Shown here piece by piece: positions 6,823-9,325 of a stretch of DNA of 9,325 nt. This DNA is from Desulfovibrio desulfuricans (GTDB lineage: Bacteria; Desulfobacterota; Desulfovibrionia; Desulfovibrionales; Desulfovibrionaceae). Made by a program: the position numbers and the translations under genes. The notes under the pieces were generated by a model that was not told the origin of the DNA, did no database searches, and saw nothing but the letters and a program-made list of their open reading frames with translations. The DNA lies in assembly GCA_003251995.1 (NCBI GenBank), contig QKDT01000247.1, positions 1 through 9,325 of the forward strand. Direction: 5' to 3'. Numbering within the stretch: the stretch's first letter is position 1; each line of letters begins with the position of its first letter.

Positions 6823-7677
6823 ATGCAGACCGAATTCGCCTTTTTTCCCGGCTGCGTGCTGACTCAGGCCGCCAAGGAATCCAAGATGGCTCTTGAGGCT
6901 GTTGCCCCAAGGCTTGGCATCAAGCTTAAGGAAATTCCCGGTTGGAGCTGCTGCGGCGCTTCTCAGGCTCAGGATGTGGACCCCCTGGCAACCCTGGTTG
7001 CCAATGCCCGCAACCTCGCCCTGGCAGAAACAATGGGCCTGCCAGTGCTGACCTCGTGCAGCACCTGCCTGCTCATGTTGCGCCGCGCCAAGGCAGAGCT
7101 TGACGGCGGCAAGAAAGATCGCATCAATACCTTTCTCGCCAAGGGCAACATGAGCTACGCTGGCACCAGCGACGTCACAAGCCTGCTCTGGGTGCTGGCT
7201 CAAAACGCCCAGACCCTCAAAGCCAAAGTATCAAAGCCGCTTACGGGCCTTAAGGTGGCTGCATTCTACGGCTGCCACAGCCTGCGGCCCGAATCTGCCC
7301 TTGGCTTTGAAAGCTCGGTGAACCCCTCCAGTTTTGAAACTGTGGTGGCAGCCCTTGGTGGGCAAACCGTACCTTTTTCCAAGCGGCTCGACTGTTGCGG
7401 ATTTCATGCCGTCTATCCGGCAGAAAAATCCGTAATGCGCATGACCAGCCAGATTGTGGACAGCGCCGCCATTTCTGGCGCGGCCTGTATTGTCACCCCC
7501 TGCCCGCTCTGTCAGATGCAGCTCGACATTTATCAGGACGCGGCGCAGGATATATCCAAGTCAAAAGCCCGTTTGCCAGTGCTGCACCTTTCGCAACTGG
7601 TGGGCCTTGCCCTGGGCATCCCCGGCAAGGAGCTTGGCCTCGACTACAACGTTATTGACGCCACCAAGCTGGGCTAG
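6823..7677 (+). CDS. mfrE: CCG-domain subunit of E-type fumarate reductase (MfrE/SdhE, HdrB-like)
   Basis: A 284-residue protein with two cysteine-rich CCG domains, the fold of heterodisulfide reductase subunit HdrB. The first set is C11, C43-C44-G45, C79 and C82; the second is C151, C191-C192-G193, C227 and C230. Both follow C-x(31-39)-CCG-x(33-34)-CxxC. In studied relatives such domains bind a non-cubane 4Fe-4S cluster or zinc. In E-type succinate/fumarate:quinone oxidoreductases this subunit replaces the haem b membrane anchor and is thought to mediate membrane contact and electron entry from (methyl)menaquinol. I see no signal peptide and no clear transmembrane helix, only a short hydrophobic stretch near 256-266, so attachment to the membrane would be peripheral. 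It is the last gene of the operon, starting 4 bases after the mfrB stop. Not to be confused with the unrelated SdhE flavinylation factor. A generic HdrB/GlpC-like role is less likely given its neighbours. Confidence 0.87.
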   Translation: MQTEFAFFPGCVLTQAAKESKMALEAVAPRLGIKLKEIPGWSCCGASQAQDVDPLATLVANARNLALAETMGLPVLTSCSTCLLMLRRAKAELDGGKKDRINTFLAKGNMSYAGTSDVTSLLWVLAQNAQTLKAKVSKPLTGLKVAAFYGCHSLRPESALGFESSVNPSSFETVVAALGGQTVPFSKRLDCCGFHAVYPAEKSVMRMTSQIVDSAAISGAACIVTPCPLCQMQLDIYQDAAQDISKSKARLPVLHLSQLVGLALGIPGKELGLDYNVIDATKLG

Positions 7678-7732
7678 CACCCCCGGTAAATCGTCACAAT
7701 GGCGGCCTCTACCCCTGGTCGCCCCATGCGCG

Positions 7733-7762
7733 CCCCCTCTCGTATCCCTACCCGGGAGGGGG
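7733..7762. other. GC-rich inverted repeat in the mfrE-cheV gap
   Basis: CCCCCTC (7733-7739) and GAGGGGG (7756-7762) form a perfect 7-bp stem around a 16-base loop. No T tract follows, so it is not a standard terminator; it might pause polymerase or protect the 3' end of the mfr message. Confidence 0.35.
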
Positions 7763-7777
7763 TTGCGCGTTGCAAAC

Positions 7778-7811
7778 AAAAACGCCCGACCATCAAGGTC
7801 GAGCGTTTTTT
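7778..7811. terminator. Bidirectional terminator between mfrE and cheV
   Basis: CGCCCGACC (7783-7791) pairs with GGTCGAGCG (7797-7805) with one C-A mismatch around loop ATCAA. It is flanked by five A residues (7778-7782) and six T residues (7806-7811), so it can stop transcription of the plus-strand mfr operon and of the convergent minus-strand cheV. Confidence 0.88.
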
Positions 7812-7823
7812 AAATTCTGCGCC

Positions 7824-7837
7824 TGTATACTGTATAC
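7824..7837. repeat. Short tandem repeat TGTATAC x2
   Basis: Two perfect adjacent copies of a 7-base unit, 4 bases beyond the cheV stop codon and after the shared terminator. Each contains the palindrome GTATAC. Function unknown; may be chance. Confidence 0.5.
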
Positions 7838-7840
7838 CGA

Positions 7841-8782
7841 TTAGCCCCAGGCTTCAGTCACCAGGTCGTACAGCTTGACGGAAAGCACCTTGAGGTCGGG
7901 CTTGGTGTACTGCACATCAGCGCCAACAACAGCACATTTTTTGGCAAGAGGTTCGTTGATCATGGACGAAAAGATAGCGACGGGCAACTTTTTAAGAATT
8001 TTTTCGTCCTTGATGTGCTTGCACAGGGCCAGACCGTCCATGCCGGGCATTTCTATGTCTGTGATAACGCCGTGAATAAAATCGGAAATGGGTCGATCTT
8101 CGGCTTCGCAACGGTCACGCAGCACCTTCAGGTAATCCCAGGCATCCTGACCGTTGACCTTTTGTGTTACCGCGAAACGCCCTTCCTTGTTGAGCAGCTC
8201 AAGCAGCAGGCTGCGGATGCTGCTTGAATCGTCCACATGAAGGATGTTGTAAACTTTTTCCCCGCTGTGGCGCATGTCGGAGGCGTCAAAGCGCATGGCC
8301 ATGGCCGGGTGCAATTCGGCGACGATGGCTTCGAGATCCAGCAAAAAGATCACGCGCTCTTCCAGCCGTACCACGCCCGTTACCGAGCTGCGGCTCACAT
8401 TCTGCAAAAACTGACCAGGAGCCTCAACATCCGTCCAGCTCAGGCGATAGATGCGGTTAACCCCCGACACCAAAAAGCCCGTGCAGACGCCGTTGAATTC
8501 GGTGACGATAACTTTGGCGTCCTCATTTTCAATGGGGCCGCTGCCCAAAAACTGGGCCATATCTATCAGAGGCACCACGCGCCCATTGCGGTGCAAAAAC
8601 GCACCCAAAAGCGCTTTATGGCGCATCTCCGGCATGGCAGTCACCGGCTGGCGACGACCAATTTCAACCACCTTGGCTACGTTCAGGCCATAATGGGCTT
8701 CGTAGCCATCCTGATTGACGAAAAATTCCACAATTTCCAGCTCATTGGTGCCGGTTTCCAGCAGGATATTGGTCTGCGCCAT
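7841..8782 (-). CDS. cheV: CheV-type chemotaxis coupling protein (CheW domain plus receiver)
   Basis: Couples chemoreceptors to the kinase CheA and adjusts the coupling by phosphorylation of its receiver. In the 313-residue product, residues about 12-160 are a CheW domain (ending in VIFLLDLEAIV) and about 178-310 a receiver. The receiver has the acidic pair D184-D185 (HVDDSSSIR), the phosphoacceptor D242 (ITDIEMPGMDG), S272/S273 in the Thr/Ser position and K294 (YTKPD), so it should be phosphorylatable. The ATG at 8782 is chosen because GGGAG (8790-8794) lies 7 bases ahead and the length suits CheV. An in-frame TTG at 8860 would add 26 residues, has no ribosome site and lies only about 18 bases from the promoter -10 element. 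A sigma-28 promoter lies upstream. No other chemotaxis gene is next to it. The gene faces the mfr operon, sharing its terminator. Whether it answers to respiratory signals is unknown. Confidence 0.92.
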   Translation of the reverse strand: MAQTNILLETGTNELEIVEFFVNQDGYEAHYGLNVAKVVEIGRRQPVTAMPEMRHKALLGAFLHRNGRVVPLIDMAQFLGSGPIENEDAKVIVTEFNGVCTGFLVSGVNRIYRLSWTDVEAPGQFLQNVSRSSVTGVVRLEERVIFLLDLEAIVAELHPAMAMRFDASDMRHSGEKVYNILHVDDSSSIRSLLLELLNKEGRFAVTQKVNGQDAWDYLKVLRDRCEAEDRPISDFIHGVITDIEMPGMDGLALCKHIKDEKILKKLPVAIFSSMINEPLAKKCAVVGADVQYTKPDLKVLSVKLYDLVTEAWG

Positions 8783-8789
8783 GGAAGAG

Positions 8790-8794
8790 CTCCC
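8790..8794 (-). promoter_or_regulatory. Ribosome binding site that fixes the cheV start
   Basis: GGGAG on the minus strand, 7 bases ahead of the ATG at 8782. It decides for MAQTNILLE as the N-terminus over the upstream TTG at 8860. Confidence 0.8.
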
Positions 8795-8877
8795 GTTGGG
8801 CTGAGGCCCGTTAATGTCGGACGGCAGACTGAAACCAGTATGCTGCCAGCCGGTGCGCAAAGCTTACGCTGACTCTC

Positions 8878-8904
8878 TTATCGGTTGCCAAATGCAAATA
8901 TTTA
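8878..8904 (-). promoter_or_regulatory. Sigma-28 (FliA) type promoter of cheV
   Basis: On the minus strand, TAAA (8904-8901), 15 bases, then ACCGATAA (8885-8878). This matches the FliA consensus TAAA-N15-GCCGATAA in 11 of 12 defined positions with exact spacing. Transcription would start near 8870, giving a leader of almost 90 bases before the ATG at 8782. The position directly upstream of a chemotaxis gene makes a chance match unlikely. Confidence 0.82.
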
Positions 8905-9117
8905 GCCGTGCCAGGTCAAAAGACAGTTTTTTTCACACTTTTTTGGTGTGGGCAAAAAGACAAAAGAGGTTTTCCACGACATTTTGAGCATAAAAGCATG
9001 CCCGCATGTGGCCCCGGCGCGGCAACAATTTGCTGTTATTATGCGGACTCTCCGTGAGTATGCCACAGCAAGGGCAAAGTAGCCACAGGCTAACGCACGC
9101 CGTGTTCAACAGGGCCG
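8905..9117. other. Gene-free stretch between cheV promoter and cysK
   Basis: No coding region or RNA gene is recognisable. With the cheV leader and promoter the whole gap is 335 bases. Just upstream of the sigma-28 promoter lie T7 (8927-8933), T6 (8939-8944) and A5 (8954-8958), roughly one helical turn apart, which may bend DNA or aid polymerase binding. CACAC/GTGTG (8934-8950) forms a small hairpin without a terminator T tract. A hairpin TAGCC-ACA-GGCTA is at 9080-9092 after cysK, but lacks a T run on either strand, so I find no convincing terminator for cysK. Confidence 0.5.
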
Positions 9118-9325
9118 CTACGCCCCTTGAAACAAGCGCGTGGACATGTAGCGCTCGCTTGTGTCGCAGACAAAAGTAACAATATTTTTGCCCTGCATTT
9201 CAGGCCGCGCCGCCAGATCTAGAGCAGCGCGCACGTTGGAGCCAGTGGATATGCCCGCCATGATGCCATGCTCCATAAGCAGACGGGCGGTTCGGATGGC
9301 TTCCTCGCCGTCCATCTGGATAATT
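9118..9325 (-). CDS. cysK: Cysteine synthase (O-acetylserine sulfhydrylase), C-terminal part only
   Basis: Only the last 68 or so codons are in the window; the frame stays open to the right edge and the stop (TAG) is at 9120-9118. The end of the protein matches the C-terminus of PLP-dependent cysteine synthases: EEAIRTARLLMEHGIMAGIS resembles E. coli EEAIATARRLMEEEGILAGIS, STGSN is the Ser/Gly loop that binds the PLP ring nitrogen in this family, and SERYMSTRLF matches GERYLSTALF. The enzyme makes L-cysteine from O-acetylserine and sulfide. The protein stops soon after LFQGA, shorter than E. coli CysK. The PLP lysine and the N-terminal half lie outside, so CysK, CysM or a cystathionine beta-synthase-like relative cannot be told apart with certainty; CysK is most likely. 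Confidence 0.85.
   Translation of the reverse strand, partial: IIQMDGEEAIRTARLLMEHGIMAGISTGSNVRAALDLAARPEMQGKNIVTFVCDTSERYMSTRLFQGA

Noticed and set aside
8237..8872. Open frame of 211 codons on the plus strand across cheV
   Set aside because: It is antisense to cheV, which has intact CheW and receiver motifs, a ribosome site and a promoter; the plus-strand product shows no recognisable domain.
8893..8908. Sigma-54 type promoter (GG-N10-GC) on the minus strand before cheV
   Set aside because: Spacing fits, but several consensus positions fail, and it overlaps a much better sigma-28 match whose role suits the gene.
8934..8950. CACAC/GTGTG hairpin as a terminator of cysK
   Set aside because: On the minus strand the stem is followed by A residues, not T, and it is about 170 bases past the stop codon.
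8987..9007. GCAT repeated three times at 8-base spacing, with a CATGC/GCATG inverted repeat
   Set aside because: Units are only four bases and the inverted repeat leaves a two-base loop; too weak to call a repeat array or terminator.

Overview
The window looks like chromosomal DNA of a GC-rich, anaerobic, motile deltaproteobacterium, most likely a Desulfovibrio or close relative. This is inferred from the CobA-HemD fusion (a form known from Desulfovibrio), the periplasmic-type fumarate reductase with a CCG-domain subunit, the CheV-type chemotaxis protein, and the base composition. No database search was possible. There are eight genes, two of them cut by the window edges, and no mobile element, CRISPR array, tRNA or rRNA that I can see.

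Region 1 (1-3748, plus strand) is a tight housekeeping cluster: the M17 leucyl aminopeptidase pepA (5' end outside the window), a bifunctional CobA-HemD fusion that starts inside the pepA stop codon, and purN, 3 bases further on. It ends at a textbook terminator (11-bp perfect stem, T8).

Region 2 (3749-7811, plus strand) opens with an AT-rich regulatory stretch of about 280 bases and continues with a three-gene operon, mfrA-mfrB-mfrE. This is the most interesting part of the window. The flavoprotein carries a twin-arginine signal peptide. The His that covalently holds FAD in classical SdhA/FrdA is Ala. The iron-sulfur subunit has a fourth Cys that should turn the usual 3Fe-4S cluster into a second 4Fe-4S cluster. 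The third gene encodes a protein with two CCG domains instead of a membrane cytochrome b. Together these traits match the non-classical E-type, periplasmic methylmenaquinol:fumarate reductase (Mfr) described in Wolinella and Campylobacter. Such genes are often misnamed succinate dehydrogenase. The operon ends at a hairpin that can terminate transcription from both sides.

Region 3 (7812-9325, minus strand) holds a convergent cheV gene (CheW domain plus receiver) with a near-perfect sigma-28 (FliA) promoter upstream, TAAA-N15-ACCGATAA, which ties it to the flagellar/chemotaxis regulon. It is followed by a gene-free stretch and the 3' end of a cysteine synthase (cysK-like) gene that runs off the right edge.

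Taken together, the genes serve tetrapyrrole, purine and cysteine biosynthesis, peptide turnover, anaerobic respiration with fumarate, and taxis. No wholly undescribed system is evident. The Mfr operon, with its Ala at the flavin site and its unexplained membrane attachment, and the FliA-type promoter of cheV are the best targets for follow-up.
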